64,000 bases of DNA from Bog-756 sp963699085 (GCA_963699085.1 CAVOTH010000004.1:806001-870000), one strand, 5' to 3'; positions 9,649 through 19,512 are shown, counted from the first letter of the stretch. Translations and numbers: made by a program. The notes: generated from the sequence alone by a model not told the origin.

Positions 9649-10869
9649 CTACGGGACCACCATCCCCAAGAAGGCGAGGGTGGCATATGCGGCCATGGCC
9701 AGCCCGGACACCACGAGAACGGCCAACTCCACCCGCCGGCTGGACGTATGGAGCGACGCAGCCACGATCAGGGGGAAGCCGGCAAGTGCGTACCGCTCGA
9801 ACGAGTCGAGGTTGGTGCTGCTGAGGGACACCAACAACACCACGGTGGCGAACAGGGCGTAGCTGCGGGGCAGGCGGACCCACGCCACCACGGCAAGCGC
9901 CACGCAGAGAACCACCCACGGTGCGTGCAGGGCGCTGCCCAGGTGGTGGCCGTGGAGGGCGTCGGCCACGTCGTGCCACATGGCACTGACCGGGACGGTG
10001 AACTGGCCGCGGTGGCCGCTCTGTTGTTGGACGGTGAGGGGCAGCCACGCATCGCCGAATTGGTGGCTGACCCAGGTCAGGAAGGCGCCGGCACCGACGA
10101 CCGGGGCGGCCAGTGCGGATCCCCGGGCCGCCCAGCCGGACCAACCGGCGACCTGGTGCCGCCCCGCCCATACCTCGACCACCAGCGGGACCACGAGCAG
10201 CACTCCGACCGGGCGGTCTGCCCCAGCCGCCAACCCGGCGGCCGCCGCCCACCACCACCGGCCGGTACGCGCGCCCAGAAAGGTGACGACCGAACAGAGC
10301 AGCAGGGTGGCGTCCGAATAGGCCAGCACCAACGAGTAGGCCGAAGGGGCGAGGGCCAGCAGCCACACCGACCGGCCGGCAAGGGCCCGGTCCCCGAGAT
10401 CGTGGCGAACCAGTAACCACAGACCGGCCATGGCCAAGAGGGCACTGAGATTGGAGACCAGCACCAGAGCGGCCCCGACCCCGACGCCGGGGATCGCCCC
10501 GATGGCCCGTCCGAGCATTGGGAACAGCGGGAAGAACCGCACCGACTGTTGGCCGGCCGCCGCATAGCCGTGGGCGGCGATCGCCCGGTACCACCCGGCG
10601 TCCCACCCGAGTAGGCCCTGATGGGCGTGCTGGACCGCCACCGGGTTGTGGGGGCGCAACGTCGTGGCCCCGGTGCCGGCGACCACCAGTGCCGCGCCCA
10701 CCACCACCCGGGCCACGATCCAGGCCGGAAGCACCTGCACCACGGCGTGACCGAGCACCGCCGCTCCGCGGCGGAAACCGACCCGGTCCGCGGCCGGCAG
10801 CCTGTGCCCCTCCGGGTCGATGATGGGTGGCCCCGGCACCACCGGGGTCGCCGGGAGCCCGTCGGACAC
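9649..10869 (-). CDS. PIG-V-like GT-C membrane mannosyltransferase
   Basis: Multispanning membrane protein of 406 residues. The first extracytoplasmic loop has GWDAGWYRAIAAHGYA followed by FFPLFPMLGRAIG. This D-x-x-WY ... FFPL pattern is characteristic of PIG-V/GT76-like polyprenyl-phosphate mannosyltransferases and their bacterial relatives. About 9-10 hydrophobic helices follow. It lies five bases after the GT39-like gene and reads in the same direction, so the two are almost certainly co-transcribed. It probably transfers mannose, or another sugar from a lipid-phosphate donor, on the outer face of the membrane during polysaccharide or lipoglycan synthesis. The donor and acceptor are not determinable from sequence. 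Confidence 0.75.
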   Translation of the reverse strand: MSDGLPATPVVPGPPIIDPEGHRLPAADRVGFRRGAAVLGHAVVQVLPAWIVARVVVGAALVVAGTGATTLRPHNPVAVQHAHQGLLGWDAGWYRAIAAHGYAAAGQQSVRFFPLFPMLGRAIGAIPGVGVGAALVLVSNLSALLAMAGLWLLVRHDLGDRALAGRSVWLLALAPSAYSLVLAYSDATLLLCSVVTFLGARTGRWWWAAAAGLAAGADRPVGVLLVVPLVVEVWAGRHQVAGWSGWAARGSALAAPVVGAGAFLTWVSHQFGDAWLPLTVQQQSGHRGQFTVPVSAMWHDVADALHGHHLGSALHAPWVVLCVALAVVAWVRLPRSYALFATVVLLVSLSSTNLDSFERYALAGFPLIVAASLHTSSRRVELAVLVVSGLAMAAYATLAFLGMVVP

Positions 10870-10874
10870 GCCGG

Positions 10875-12584
10875 TCAGGTCCCGATCGGCGAAAGCCGCA
10901 CCAGGTACATCGGCTGGTAGAAGCTGACCGCATTACCGGCCACCAGGCCGGTCACGTGGTATGCCGGATTGGCCTGCAACGTCTGGACGATCCCCTCGCA
11001 CTTGTTGCCGTAGGACTGGTAGCCGGGCGCCCACACCACGAAGATCTGGTGCCCCCCGGCGGCCAGGGCCTCGATGTGGTCTGCGAAGTCCAGTGGCGAG
11101 GCGGCCCCCACGGCGGCGGCATAGTCGACCCAGTTGATGAACTCAGGCCCGGTGCCCCGGGGGAAGGTCACCTGGGTGTACCGACCCGATGGAAGGAGTC
11201 GGTTGACGGCGGGGCCCAACTGGTCCGGGCAGTAGGCGACGATGTCGCCGGGTCGTCCACTGGCGGCGATGGCCGCGGCCACCTGCCCGGCCTGGGTCCG
11301 GTTGGTGACCACATTGGGAACAGAGGCGGCCAGGCCGAGCACGACCGCCAGGGCGAGGATGCCGACGCGGATGTGGCGGTCGCGGAAGACGGTGGTCCCG
11401 AGCGCCACCAGCAGGATCAACGGTATGAACACCACCGACGCATACCGGGCGTCGAAGGCGCTACTGGTGAGGAGTCCGCCGACAATGGCCGCACCGAGGG
11501 TGCCGACGACGATGACGGCGATCGGGCGGCCGATCGGGCGGGTCCTGATGTCGATCGAGATGTGCAGGCGGTCGGTGGCCACACCGAAGAGACCGAGGAG
11601 GCCCAGCGCGAAGAACATCAGGGCCAGGGCCCGTCCCTGGCTGGTACTCCCACCGGCAAACGAGGAGATGGCACTGACCATGGCCCCGAACGTCGCCGGT
11701 GTGGACCACGGGGTACCGGTGTGTTTGGACTGGAAGAGGAAGATCGGGACCCACGGAAGGAAGAGGAGGCAACCGACGACAGTGGCCGCCAGTGCCGCCC
11801 GGGCGCCTCGCCGCCATTCCGGCCGCCCCCGCCACGACTCGAACAAGAGCCACAACCCGGTCGCGCCGACCAGGTAGATCGACCAGTAGTGCGAATAGAG
11901 GAGCAACGCGGTGACCGCCGCCACGGCGATCAGGTTGCCCGGCCTCGGCGACCGGAGGGCCCGGTCGAGGGCGAGGAAGCCGAGGACCGTCAGCAACGCC
12001 AGCAACGAGTACATCCGGGTCTCGGTGTCGTAGCGAACGGCGAAGGGCGAGGTGGCCACCAGCAGCATCGCCGCCCACGCCGCCCGGGTGCCGCCGAGCT
12101 GCTTGCCCGCCAGCCAGGCCAGTGGCACCGTGGCCACCCCGAAGACGCCCGCCAATGATCGGACGGCGACGTCCGAAGTACCGAAGAAGCCCATCCAGAT
12201 GTGCAGAAGGGCATAGAACAGCGGCGGGGCGCCGTCGCGCCGCAGATAGAAGGGCAGTTGGTGGAGGGGTTGGCGGGCGATGTCGACCGTCAGCGCTTCG
12301 TCCAGCCAGAGGTCCGAACGCGTCCAGAACCGGAGAACCATGCCCGCAGCCACCGCCAAGGCGGTGCCCGACACCAGCACTACGACCAGCGTGCGGCTGA
12401 ACTGTGGCCCCTCGGCGTCAGGGGCCGGGACGCCGTCGGGCGACGATGTCGGTGCCACCTTTCCGTGTCGGGGGGCCCGGCCCGCCCGGCCCTCAGGCCG
12501 GGCAACTCCGGATCCGGGTATGGCGTCGAGGGCCGCGTCAGCGGGCGGGGCTGACCCGGGGGGTGCGGCTTCCATGGCTGGCAT
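10875..12584 (-). CDS. GT39-like membrane glycosyltransferase
   Basis: First gene of the minus-strand envelope operon, 569 residues. After a polar N-terminus of about 75 residues and one hydrophobic segment comes the catalytic-loop signature RSDLWLDEALTVDIAR, then GAPPLFYALLHIWMGFFGTS. This D-E plus P-L-x-Y arrangement is typical of GT39/ArnT/PMT-like GT-C enzymes, which use polyprenyl-phosphate sugars on the outer membrane face. About ten transmembrane segments follow, and the C-terminal 170 residues form a soluble extracytoplasmic domain. The start is uncertain within the first 60 residues. It is divergent from the peptide-transporter operon, with 240 bases between. Confidence 0.75.
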   Translation of the reverse strand: MPAMEAAPPGSAPPADAALDAIPGSGVARPEGRAGRAPRHGKVAPTSSPDGVPAPDAEGPQFSRTLVVVLVSGTALAVAAGMVLRFWTRSDLWLDEALTVDIARQPLHQLPFYLRRDGAPPLFYALLHIWMGFFGTSDVAVRSLAGVFGVATVPLAWLAGKQLGGTRAAWAAMLLVATSPFAVRYDTETRMYSLLALLTVLGFLALDRALRSPRPGNLIAVAAVTALLLYSHYWSIYLVGATGLWLLFESWRGRPEWRRGARAALAATVVGCLLFLPWVPIFLFQSKHTGTPWSTPATFGAMVSAISSFAGGSTSQGRALALMFFALGLLGLFGVATDRLHISIDIRTRPIGRPIAVIVVGTLGAAIVGGLLTSSAFDARYASVVFIPLILLVALGTTVFRDRHIRVGILALAVVLGLAASVPNVVTNRTQAGQVAAAIAASGRPGDIVAYCPDQLGPAVNRLLPSGRYTQVTFPRGTGPEFINWVDYAAAVGAASPLDFADHIEALAAGGHQIFVVWAPGYQSYGNKCEGIVQTLQANPAYHVTGLVAGNAVSFYQPMYLVRLSPIGT

Positions 12585-12759
12585 GGTACCCAGGCGGATG
12601 GGTTCCGGTGACTCCGGGGGGTCGATCGGCTGTGGCTGGGTGCATGGACCCTTTCCTGCCCGGGCACTAACGTGCCCCCACGGCGGTCAACACCTGTGGC
12701 AGAGTCGGTGCCAGGAGTTGCCAGGTGCGGCGCCTGCGGGCACATAGTTCGACGAGAGG

Positions 12760-12806
12760 GGCGCTGCAGCGCCGGCGGACAGTAGGGGACCACCACGCGG
12801 TGGTCC
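12760..12806. promoter_or_regulatory. Palindromes in the leader of the peptide-transporter operon
   Basis: Two perfect inverted repeats lie just upstream of the binding-protein gene. GGCGCTGCAGCGCC is at 12760-12773. GGACCACC, loop ACGC, GGTGGTCC is at 12787-12806, ending 18 bases before the ATG. They could be an operator or a leader hairpin controlling the operon. No regulator gene sits beside them, so the partner is unknown. Confidence 0.4.
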
Positions 12807-12824
12807 TGACCAAGCATTGGGGGA

Positions 12825-14513
12825 ATGTCCGTGACAGAGTCGCAGGAGATCACTCGCCGTACCTTCTTGTCCCAGGGGGCGAAGGTCGGCGGCGCCGTGG
12901 TCCTCGCCGGTGCAACCGGCGGAGCGCTGGCCGCGTGCGGATCGTCCTCGGGCACCTCGTCGACCACGACCGGGTCCTCGGGCAAGCCGGGTGTGGGTAC
13001 CGGAAGCCCGGTCAAGGGCGGCTCGCTTACCGTCGGGCTGGTCGCCGAGATCGACGGCTTCTACCCACCCGACAACCACTGGGACACCAACGGGTTCAAC
13101 TACGCCAACGCCATCTACGACCCGCTGTGTGCCATCGCCGCCGACGGGTCCATCCAGCCCTACCTGTGCCAGTCGATGACACCCAATTCGACGTACGACA
13201 CCTGGACCATGACCCTGCGGCCGAACGTCAAGTTCAGCGACGGGTCGGCCCTCACCTCGGCGGTCATCATGTCCAACTACGACGCGCTCAATGCGTCGCT
13301 CCTGACCGGCCAGGCCCTTACCCAGGTCACCTCGGTCTCGGCACCGGACCCCATGACGTTCGTATACAACCTCCAGGCACCCAACCCCAATTTTGCAGCC
13401 GGCTTCACCACCCAGATCGGGTACGTCGTCGGGCAGGCGATGATCGACTCCGTCAACGGTGGCAACAAGCTACCGACGCCGGTAGGCACCGGTCCGTTCA
13501 TCTACCAGTCCTGGGAGCCCGACGACCACTTCACCGCCACCCGCAACCCGAACTACTGGCGCGCCGGTCTGCCCTACCTCGACCAGATCACCTTCCGTCC
13601 CATCCCCGACACCATCCAACGCGAGTCGACACTCAAGACCGGTGGCGTGGACATGATCCAGTCGACGGACCCCGACACCATCGACCGCTTCACCGGCCAA
13701 TCCGGGTATCAGCTCGTCGACTCGGTCAACGGCGTGCTCGGTGAGCCGACGATGGCCTTCGTCATGTTGAACACGGCTGTGGCCCCGACAGACGACCTGA
13801 GCATCCGCCAGGCTCTGGCCATGAGCCTCCACCAGGCCACGGTGCAGAAGATCTTCGGTGGGGGGCTGACCAAACCGATCAACGGGCTCTTCCTCCCCGG
13901 TTCGCCGTACTATGCCAATCCCGGATACCCCGCCTACGACCCAGCCTCAGCCAAGAAACTGGTGGCTCGGTACACCGCCCAGCACGGTCAGCCGGCACTC
14001 ACGCTTCTCACCGTCACCGACCCCAGGCTGGCCCAGGTGGTCCAGGTCATCCAACAGATGTGGAAGCAGGTCGGCTTCAACGTGACCATCAGCCAGGTGG
14101 AGCAGGCCGACATCATCAACGACTTCGTCGCCGGGCAGTTCCAGGCGGCCACGTCCTACCAGTTCGGTGCCATCGACCCGGACCTCAACTACGTCTGGTG
14201 GAGTACCACCACGGCAAAGCCGGTCAACCAGATCGCCCTGAACTTCCCCCGCAACAGCGACCCGGTCATCGAGCAGAACATGCTCACCGGTCGACACACC
14301 ACCGACCCGGCCACCCGGGCGAAGGCATACCAGGCGGTCAACGCGCAGCTGGCCAAAGATCTCCCCTACCTGTGGATCGAGCAGTACATCTTCTCCGAGG
14401 TGGCCGCCGACCAGGTGCAGAACTTCGCCAATCCGACCTTGCCCAGCGGGTCGGCGCAGTATCCCTTCGACGAGGGCATCTTCTTCCCCACCCAGATCTG
14501 GCTGTCCAAGTAG
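12825..14513 (+). CDS. Peptide ABC transporter substrate-binding lipoprotein (family 5, Tat signal)
   Basis: Extracytoplasmic solute-binding protein of the OppA/DppA family (562 residues), first gene of a five-gene importer operon. The N-terminus has a twin-arginine signal (TRRTFLSQGAK) and a lipobox (GALAAC), so the folded protein is exported by Tat and lipid-anchored at the cysteine near residue 37. Family-5 features follow: NFNYANAIYDPL-like segments, TMTLRPNVKFSDG, GTGPF and LDQITFRPIPD. A GTG six bases downstream at 12831 has better spacing from the GGGGGA run at 12818-12823 and may be the true start. The substrate is probably an oligopeptide, but this family also binds nickel, sugars and opines. 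Confidence 0.9.
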   Translation: MSVTESQEITRRTFLSQGAKVGGAVVLAGATGGALAACGSSSGTSSTTTGSSGKPGVGTGSPVKGGSLTVGLVAEIDGFYPPDNHWDTNGFNYANAIYDPLCAIAADGSIQPYLCQSMTPNSTYDTWTMTLRPNVKFSDGSALTSAVIMSNYDALNASLLTGQALTQVTSVSAPDPMTFVYNLQAPNPNFAAGFTTQIGYVVGQAMIDSVNGGNKLPTPVGTGPFIYQSWEPDDHFTATRNPNYWRAGLPYLDQITFRPIPDTIQRESTLKTGGVDMIQSTDPDTIDRFTGQSGYQLVDSVNGVLGEPTMAFVMLNTAVAPTDDLSIRQALAMSLHQATVQKIFGGGLTKPINGLFLPGSPYYANPGYPAYDPASAKKLVARYTAQHGQPALTLLTVTDPRLAQVVQVIQQMWKQVGFNVTISQVEQADIINDFVAGQFQAATSYQFGAIDPDLNYVWWSTTTAKPVNQIALNFPRNSDPVIEQNMLTGRHTTDPATRAKAYQAVNAQLAKDLPYLWIEQYIFSEVAADQVQNFANPTLPSGSAQYPFDEGIFFPTQIWLSK

Positions 14514-14541
14514 CGGTACGGGTCAAGGGTCTCCGAGTCAA

Positions 14542-15486
14542 ATGGTCAAGTACCTCATCCGGAGGCTGCTCCAGTTGGTGGTCGTGGTGTTCGTCATCTC
14601 GGTCCTGACCTTCCTGCTCGTCCACCTGCTCCCGGGCGACCCGACGGAGCAGATCCTGGGCGCCAACGACACCGCCGCCAACCGATTGATCCTCCTCAAA
14701 CAGCTGGGCCTCAACTTCCCGCTGTGGCGCCAGTACCTGACCTGGCTCGGCGCGGCGTTCCAGGGCAACCTGGGCACGTCCTATCTGAGCCATGAATCGG
14801 TCACCCACATCATCGCCACCGGGGCGCCGGTCGACCTCGAGCTCATCATCATCTCCCAGGTCATCGCCGTGGCCGTCGCCGTCCCACTGGCCCTCATCAC
14901 ATCCCGCAAGCCCAACAAGGCGCTCGACAACATCTCCACCACCAGCACCTTCGGGCTCCTCGCCCTTCCCCCGTTTGTCGTAGCCCCAGTCCTGGTGGCG
15001 GTGTTCGCCGTGGGCCTCGGCTGGTTTCCGGCGACCGGGTACACGCCTATCACCCAGAGTCTGGCCACCAACATCCACGAGATGATCCTGCCGTCGGTGG
15101 CCATCACCGCCGGTTCGATCGCCGTCTACTACCGGTTGCTCCGCTCGGACCTCATCAGCACCCTCCAGATGGACTTCATCACCATGGCCCGGTCGAAGGG
15201 GCTCTCGAGCCAGCGGATCATGTGGCGTCACGCCTTCCGTCCGTCGAGCTTTTCGCTACTGGCCGGGGCGGGGATCAATATCGGCGCGCTGATCGCCGGG
15301 ACCTTCGTGGTCGAGTTGCTGTTCGCACTCCCGGGGATCGGCTACGCACTGGTGTATGCGACCGAGCAGCGGGACTATCTGGTCGTCCAGGGGATCTCCC
15401 TGGTGGTGGCAGTGGCCTACGTGATCCTCCAGTTCGTCATCGACTTCGTCTTCACCATCGTCGACCCGAGAGTGGTGCGGGAGTGA
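14542..15486 (+). CDS. Peptide ABC transporter permease, OppB/DppB type
   Basis: Inner-membrane permease of 314 residues starting MVKYLIRRLLQLVVVVFVIS, the classic OppB/DppB N-terminus. LVHLLPGDPTEQILG follows directly. Five to six hydrophobic helices are visible. The cytoplasmic EAA loop that docks the ATPases reads DFITMARSKGLSSQRIMWRHAFR near residue 215. A second late signature, LPGIGYALVYATEQRDY, is also canonical. It lies 28 bases after the binding protein and 3 bases before the second permease. Unlike the two ATPase genes of the operon, it shows no frame problem. Confidence 0.92.
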   Translation: MVKYLIRRLLQLVVVVFVISVLTFLLVHLLPGDPTEQILGANDTAANRLILLKQLGLNFPLWRQYLTWLGAAFQGNLGTSYLSHESVTHIIATGAPVDLELIIISQVIAVAVAVPLALITSRKPNKALDNISTTSTFGLLALPPFVVAPVLVAVFAVGLGWFPATGYTPITQSLATNIHEMILPSVAITAGSIAVYYRLLRSDLISTLQMDFITMARSKGLSSQRIMWRHAFRPSSFSLLAGAGINIGALIAGTFVVELLFALPGIGYALVYATEQRDYLVVQGISLVVAVAYVILQFVIDFVFTIVDPRVVRE

Positions 15487-15489
15487 CCC

Positions 15490-16449
15490 ATGCCTGACGA
15501 CAGAGAGCTCCTCGACACCGGTTCATCGAGCCAACTACTCGGGGACCGCTTCCCCGGCATGGCCGCCGGAGAAGAGGCCGTCATGGCCATCTCCACCGAG
15601 CACATCGACGGCGACGATGTCCTGGCCAAGAAGCCACTCGGCTTCCTCTTCTGGTTCGCTGTCGTGTGGGTGGCGGTGGTTCTGCTGTCGGCCATCCTGG
15701 CCAACCTGCTCCCCCTGCAGAGCCCGACCTTCCAGAATTACACCGCCCTCAATCAGGGTCCGAGTGCGGCCCACTGGCTCGGCACCGACGATCTGGGCAG
15801 GGATCTGCTCGCCCGCCTCGTCTTCGGTTCGCGGGTCTCGCTGATCGTGGGCTTCGTCGGAATGGCCATCGGACTGATCGTCGGGGGTACCGCCGGGTTG
15901 ATCTCGGGGTACAAGGGCGGCCGGCTGGACGTGGCCCTCAACGCCGGTTCGTTCATCATCCTGGCGTTTCCGGCCATCGTCGCCGTCATCGCCATCGTCA
16001 CCTTCTGGGGCGCGACCCTGACCCACATCACGATCATCCTGGGCATCGCGACGATTCCCCTGATGTACCGGGTGATCCGCGCCTCGAGTCTGACGTTCGC
16101 ACAACGCGACTTCGTCATCGCCGCCAAGACCATGGGGGCCACGGATACCCGGATCGTGCTCCGCGAGATCCTCCCCAACGTGATCCCCGTCGCGGTCACC
16201 TTCAGCCTGATCACGGTGGCCGGGCTGATCGTGATCGAGGGGACGCTCGCATTTCTCGGACTGTCGGTGAACCTGCCGATCCCCTCGTGGGGAAACGTGA
16301 TCGTCGAGGGGACCGCCAACAACTCCCTGGCCGTCGATCCCTACATCATGATGTGGCCGGCGCTGGCCATGTTCCTCCTGCTGTGGTCGATCAATCTGAT
16401 CGGCGACCGGCTCCGCCAGCGCTTCGACCTCCGTGAGGGACTCATCTGA
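15490..16449 (+). CDS. Peptide ABC transporter permease, OppC/DppC type
   Basis: Second permease (319 residues), partner of the OppB-like protein. A polar N-terminal stretch of about 50 residues precedes the first helix (FLFWFAVVWVAVVLLSAIL). Diagnostic OppC motifs follow: HWLGTDDLGRDLLARLVFGSR and the EAA loop RDFVIAAKTMGATDTRIVLREILPN. The C-terminal signature EGTLAFLGLSVNLPIPSWG is typical of the family. The end overlaps the first base of the ATPase start, indicating translational coupling. An internal start (MAAGEEAVMAIS) is possible, because the first residues are not conserved. Confidence 0.92.
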   Translation: MPDDRELLDTGSSSQLLGDRFPGMAAGEEAVMAISTEHIDGDDVLAKKPLGFLFWFAVVWVAVVLLSAILANLLPLQSPTFQNYTALNQGPSAAHWLGTDDLGRDLLARLVFGSRVSLIVGFVGMAIGLIVGGTAGLISGYKGGRLDVALNAGSFIILAFPAIVAVIAIVTFWGATLTHITIILGIATIPLMYRVIRASSLTFAQRDFVIAAKTMGATDTRIVLREILPNVIPVAVTFSLITVAGLIVIEGTLAFLGLSVNLPIPSWGNVIVEGTANNSLAVDPYIMMWPALAMFLLLWSINLIGDRLRQRFDLREGLI

Positions 16450-17616
16450 TGGCCCGCCAACGACGTGGTCGTGCCTTGGAGTTCGCCGATGTCGGATCCC
16501 ACGAGGGGCCACTCCTGGTGGTGGAAGACCTCCACACCTCGTTCCGCACCACCCGGGGCACCGTCCACGCCGTCGACGGGGTCTCCTTCGAGGTCTACGA
16601 GGGCAAGACCCTCGGGATCGTGGGCGAGTCCGGTTCGGGCAAGACGGTGCTGGCCCGCTCGATCATGGGGTTGCTGCCGCCCCGCGACGTGATCCGGAGT
16701 GGCACCGTCCACTTCGGCGGCCACGAGCTGACGGCCATGTCCGAGCCCGAACTCCGCAGTGTGTGGGGCGCCGAGCTGTCCATGATCTTCCAGGACCCGA
16801 TGACCGCCCTCAACCCGGTCAAGCGGATCGGCGTACAGATCGGTGAGTCGCTGGCGCTGCACCTCGACATGGACAGGAAGGAGACCCGATCGACGGCGAT
16901 CGAACTGCTGCGCTCGGTCGGCATCCCGTCGCCCGAGCAGCGGGTGCGCTGGTACCCCTTCCAACTGTCGGGCGGCATGCGCCAACGGGTCATGATCGCC
17001 ATCGCACTGGCCTGCGCGCCGCGACCTGGTCCTGGCCGACGAGCCGACCACCGGGCTGGACGTCACCGTGCAGGCCCAGATCCTCGACCTCCTGGCCGAG
17101 CTGCAGCGCGAGCGCCACATGGCCGTGATCCTGGTCACCCACGACCTGGGCGTGGTGGCCAGCCGGGCCGACGAGATCATCGTCATGTACGCGGGGCGCA
17201 TTGTGGAGCGGGCCCCTACCCGCACCCTCTTCCACGACACCAAGATGCCCTATACCCGCGCCCTCATGGACTCGATCCCCCGGCTGGCCGACCCCAGCGG
17301 GGCACGACTCAACGCCATCGTCGGACGGCCGCCGGACCTGATCCACCCGCCGCCGGGATGCCGGTTCGCCCCACGCTGCCCCTACGCCCAGGACAAATGC
17401 CGGGAGTCGGAGCCGCCCCTGCGTACGGTGGGATCCCAGGACCACCTCTTCGCCTGCTGGTACCCACTGGTCGACGGGATCTCGACGGCCCCGTCGGTTC
17501 CGGTGGACCTCCAGGTCTCGAACGGCATCCGATCCCCCGGGTCGGCGCCGACCGGACCCTCCACCGAACCGGACATCACCACCGACGTGACCAGCACCGG
17601 GGAGAGCACTCCATGA
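16449..17616 (+). CDS. Peptide ABC transporter ATPase OppD/DppD (single-base frame break)
   Basis: First ATPase of the importer. The first frame gives Walker A GESGSGKTVLARS, Q-loop FQDPMTALNP and signature LSGGMRQRVMIAIALAC. It then reads into nonsense at about 17022. In the next frame the protein resumes exactly where it should, with Walker B DLVLADEPTTGLDVTVQ, switch histidine THDLGVVA and the OppD/F tail CRFAPRCPYAQDKC. Removing one base, such as the C at 17022 in CCGCGACC, restores ALACAPDLVLADEP, in register with known OppD proteins, and a normal product of 388 residues. The stop overlaps the ATG of the next ATPase (ATGA). I regard the product as intact with a probable sequence error. 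Confidence 0.85.
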
Positions 17617-18630
17617 CCGAGGTCCCGACCGTGACCGAGACGGAACCGACCGGCGAGGTCGTCCTCGACGTCCGCGACCTGGTGGTCGAGTTCAAGAGCG
17701 GCCGTCAACGGGTCCAGGCCGTGTCCGGGGTCACCTTCCAGGTCCGCAGGGGCGAGACGCTCGGACTGGTGGGCGAGTCGGGCTGTGGCAAGTCCACCAC
17801 CGGGCGCACGCTGGTCCAGGTCCAGTCGGCCACCTCGGGGGCCATCGACTATCAGGGCCAGGACCTCAATGCCCTGAGCGGGCGCAAGCTCCGAGAGATG
17901 CGCACGAAGATCCAGATGATCTTCCAGGACCCCATCTCATCGCTCAACCCACGTCGGCGGGTCAAGGACATCGTGGCCGAGCCACTGGTCATCTGGAGGA
18001 AGGGCACCAAGGAGGAGCGGGCGGCCAAGGTCGCGCGAGATGCTCGAGGCCGTCGGTATCGACCCGGACGTGGCCGGTGACCGCAGGCCGGGCGAGTTCT
18101 CCGGCGGACAGTGCCAACGCATCAGCATCGCCCGGGCGCTCATGGCCGAACCGGATCTGCTCATCTGTGACGAGCCGGTATCGGCGCTCGATGTCTCGGT
18201 CCAGGCCCAGATACTCAATCTCCTGGCCGACCTCAAGACCCGGTTCCACCTGACCATGGTCTTCATCGCCCATGACCTGGCCGTGGTCAAGAACGTCAGT
18301 GACCGGGTGGCGGTGATGTATCTCGGAAAGCTGGTCGAGGTGGCCGATTCGGACGAGCTCTATCGGGCCGCCGCCCATCCCTATACCGAAGCGCTACTGG
18401 CCTCCATCCCCGAACCGGAACCCGACCAGGAGTCCGATCACCGGGCGTTGACCGGCGAACTCCCCTCGCCCCTCAACCCGCCGTCGGGATGCCGCTTCCG
18501 CACCCGTTGCCCCTATGCCCAGGACCGCTGTGCGACCGAGGAGCCGTTGTTACGCGATCTGGCCCCCGGACACGCGGTCGCCTGCCACTTCCCGGTCGGC
18601 CCGCTCGCCGCCGGCTCGACCACCGTCTGA
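17613..18630 (+). CDS. Peptide ABC transporter ATPase OppF/DppF (single-base frame break)
   Basis: Second ATPase, starting at the ATG at 17613 that overlaps the oppD-like stop. It shows Walker A GESGCGKSTTGR and Q-loop FQDPISSLNPRRRV. The frame is then lost at CGCGCG, 18032-18037. The adjacent frame continues with MLEAVGIDPDVAGDRRPGEF, signature FSGGQCQRISIARAL, Walker B LLICDEPVSALD, AHDLAVVK and the tail CRFRTRCPYAQDRC. One base too many at the break accounts for everything; the repaired protein has 338 residues. The signature has Cys where Arg is usual (SGGQCQR), which is tolerated in the family. Together with the OppD-like protein it powers uptake through the two permeases. Confidence 0.85.
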
Positions 18631-18639
18631 GCGGCAGCG

Positions 18640-19464
18640 GTGGCCACCTTCCGCCAGAGTTACGGGAGCCCCGGGGTGCCTCTGGTGATCACCGGCGATC
18701 CCCACGACGCCGCCACCGCCTGGCACACCCAGCGTCACCGTTTGCATGGCTGGCTCGACGCCCTCCCCGACGAAGAGTGGAACGGACCCACACGGTGCGA
18801 GGGCTGGGACACCACATTGCTGGTCCGCCACCTCTCCTCGGCCACCCAGTTCCTCGGATACACCCTGGCCGAGGCGTCCAGGGGTACGGCGACCACGCTG
18901 CTGGAGGGCATGGACACCCGCACCACGGTGGCCTCGGCCGCCGAACTGCTGGGAGACCGGACCCCCGCCGAAGCCCGGGACTTCCTGGTGGCCATGGACA
19001 CACAGGTCGATGCCTCCCTGGTGCTGCTGGGCGACGACGGGCTCCGGGCGACGGCCGAGACGCCACTGGGCCATATGGCTGTCCACCTGGTCATGCGCCA
19101 CTTCCTGTTCGACTCCTGGGTGCACGAGTACGACCTGCTGGTTCCTCACGGTGAACGACCGGTGGTCGATCCCCTCGAGGCCGCCGTCGTCGTCGGCTAC
19201 CTGATCGGATTCGCGTCGGTGACCAACGACAAGCCGATTCCGCTCGACCTACGGATCGGAGACCCTGACCTCCGGATCGGGGTGGACGTGGTCGACGGGA
19301 TCATCACCGTCGTCGAGGATCACACCCCGAGCGGCGCCGCAGTGATCGAGGGGCGTGCCGTCGATGTCATGGATCGGTTGACCGGCCGGGCCAGCGGCAC
19401 CGTCAGCGGCGACGACGGAGGACTCGAGATCCTCGACCGAATGGCTCTGGTATTCGCCACCTGA
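18640..19464 (+). CDS. Maleylpyruvate-isomerase-family (MDMPI/DinB-like) mycothiol-associated protein
   Basis: Protein of 274 residues with a DinB-like four-helix N-terminal domain of the mycothiol-dependent maleylpyruvate isomerase family. The hallmark WNGPTRCEGWDTTLLVRHL (metal-binding His at its end) lies near residue 50, and later HLVMRHFLFDSWVHEYDLL supplies further His ligands. The C-terminal half resembles the SCP2-like domain of this family. It starts with GTG at 18640, nine bases after the transporter ATPase gene, and may be the last gene of that transcript. Family members bind zinc and mycothiol or act on thiol-linked substrates; the specific reaction is unknown. Confidence 0.7.
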   Translation: MATFRQSYGSPGVPLVITGDPHDAATAWHTQRHRLHGWLDALPDEEWNGPTRCEGWDTTLLVRHLSSATQFLGYTLAEASRGTATTLLEGMDTRTTVASAAELLGDRTPAEARDFLVAMDTQVDASLVLLGDDGLRATAETPLGHMAVHLVMRHFLFDSWVHEYDLLVPHGERPVVDPLEAAVVVGYLIGFASVTNDKPIPLDLRIGDPDLRIGVDVVDGIITVVEDHTPSGAAVIEGRAVDVMDRLTGRASGTVSGDDGGLEILDRMALVFAT

Positions 19465-19489
19465 GGGGCGGCGGACCGGGAAAGCATCA

Positions 19490-19512
19490 GGCCCACCCCC
19501 GGGGAGTGGGCC
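19490..19512. terminator. Stem-loop after the transporter/isomerase operon
   Basis: GGCCCAC and GTGGGCC form a 7-base-pair stem around a C- and G-rich interior that can pair further. It is located 26 bases after the isomerase stop. No T-run follows, as is common in high-GC actinobacteria. Confidence 0.5.

Noticed and set aside
7940..10933. Open frame of about 1000 codons on the minus strand in another phase
   Set aside because: It is a shadow of the flavoprotein and PIG-V-like genes; its composition (Arg, Gly and Pro rich) is that of out-of-frame high-GC DNA and no family is visible.
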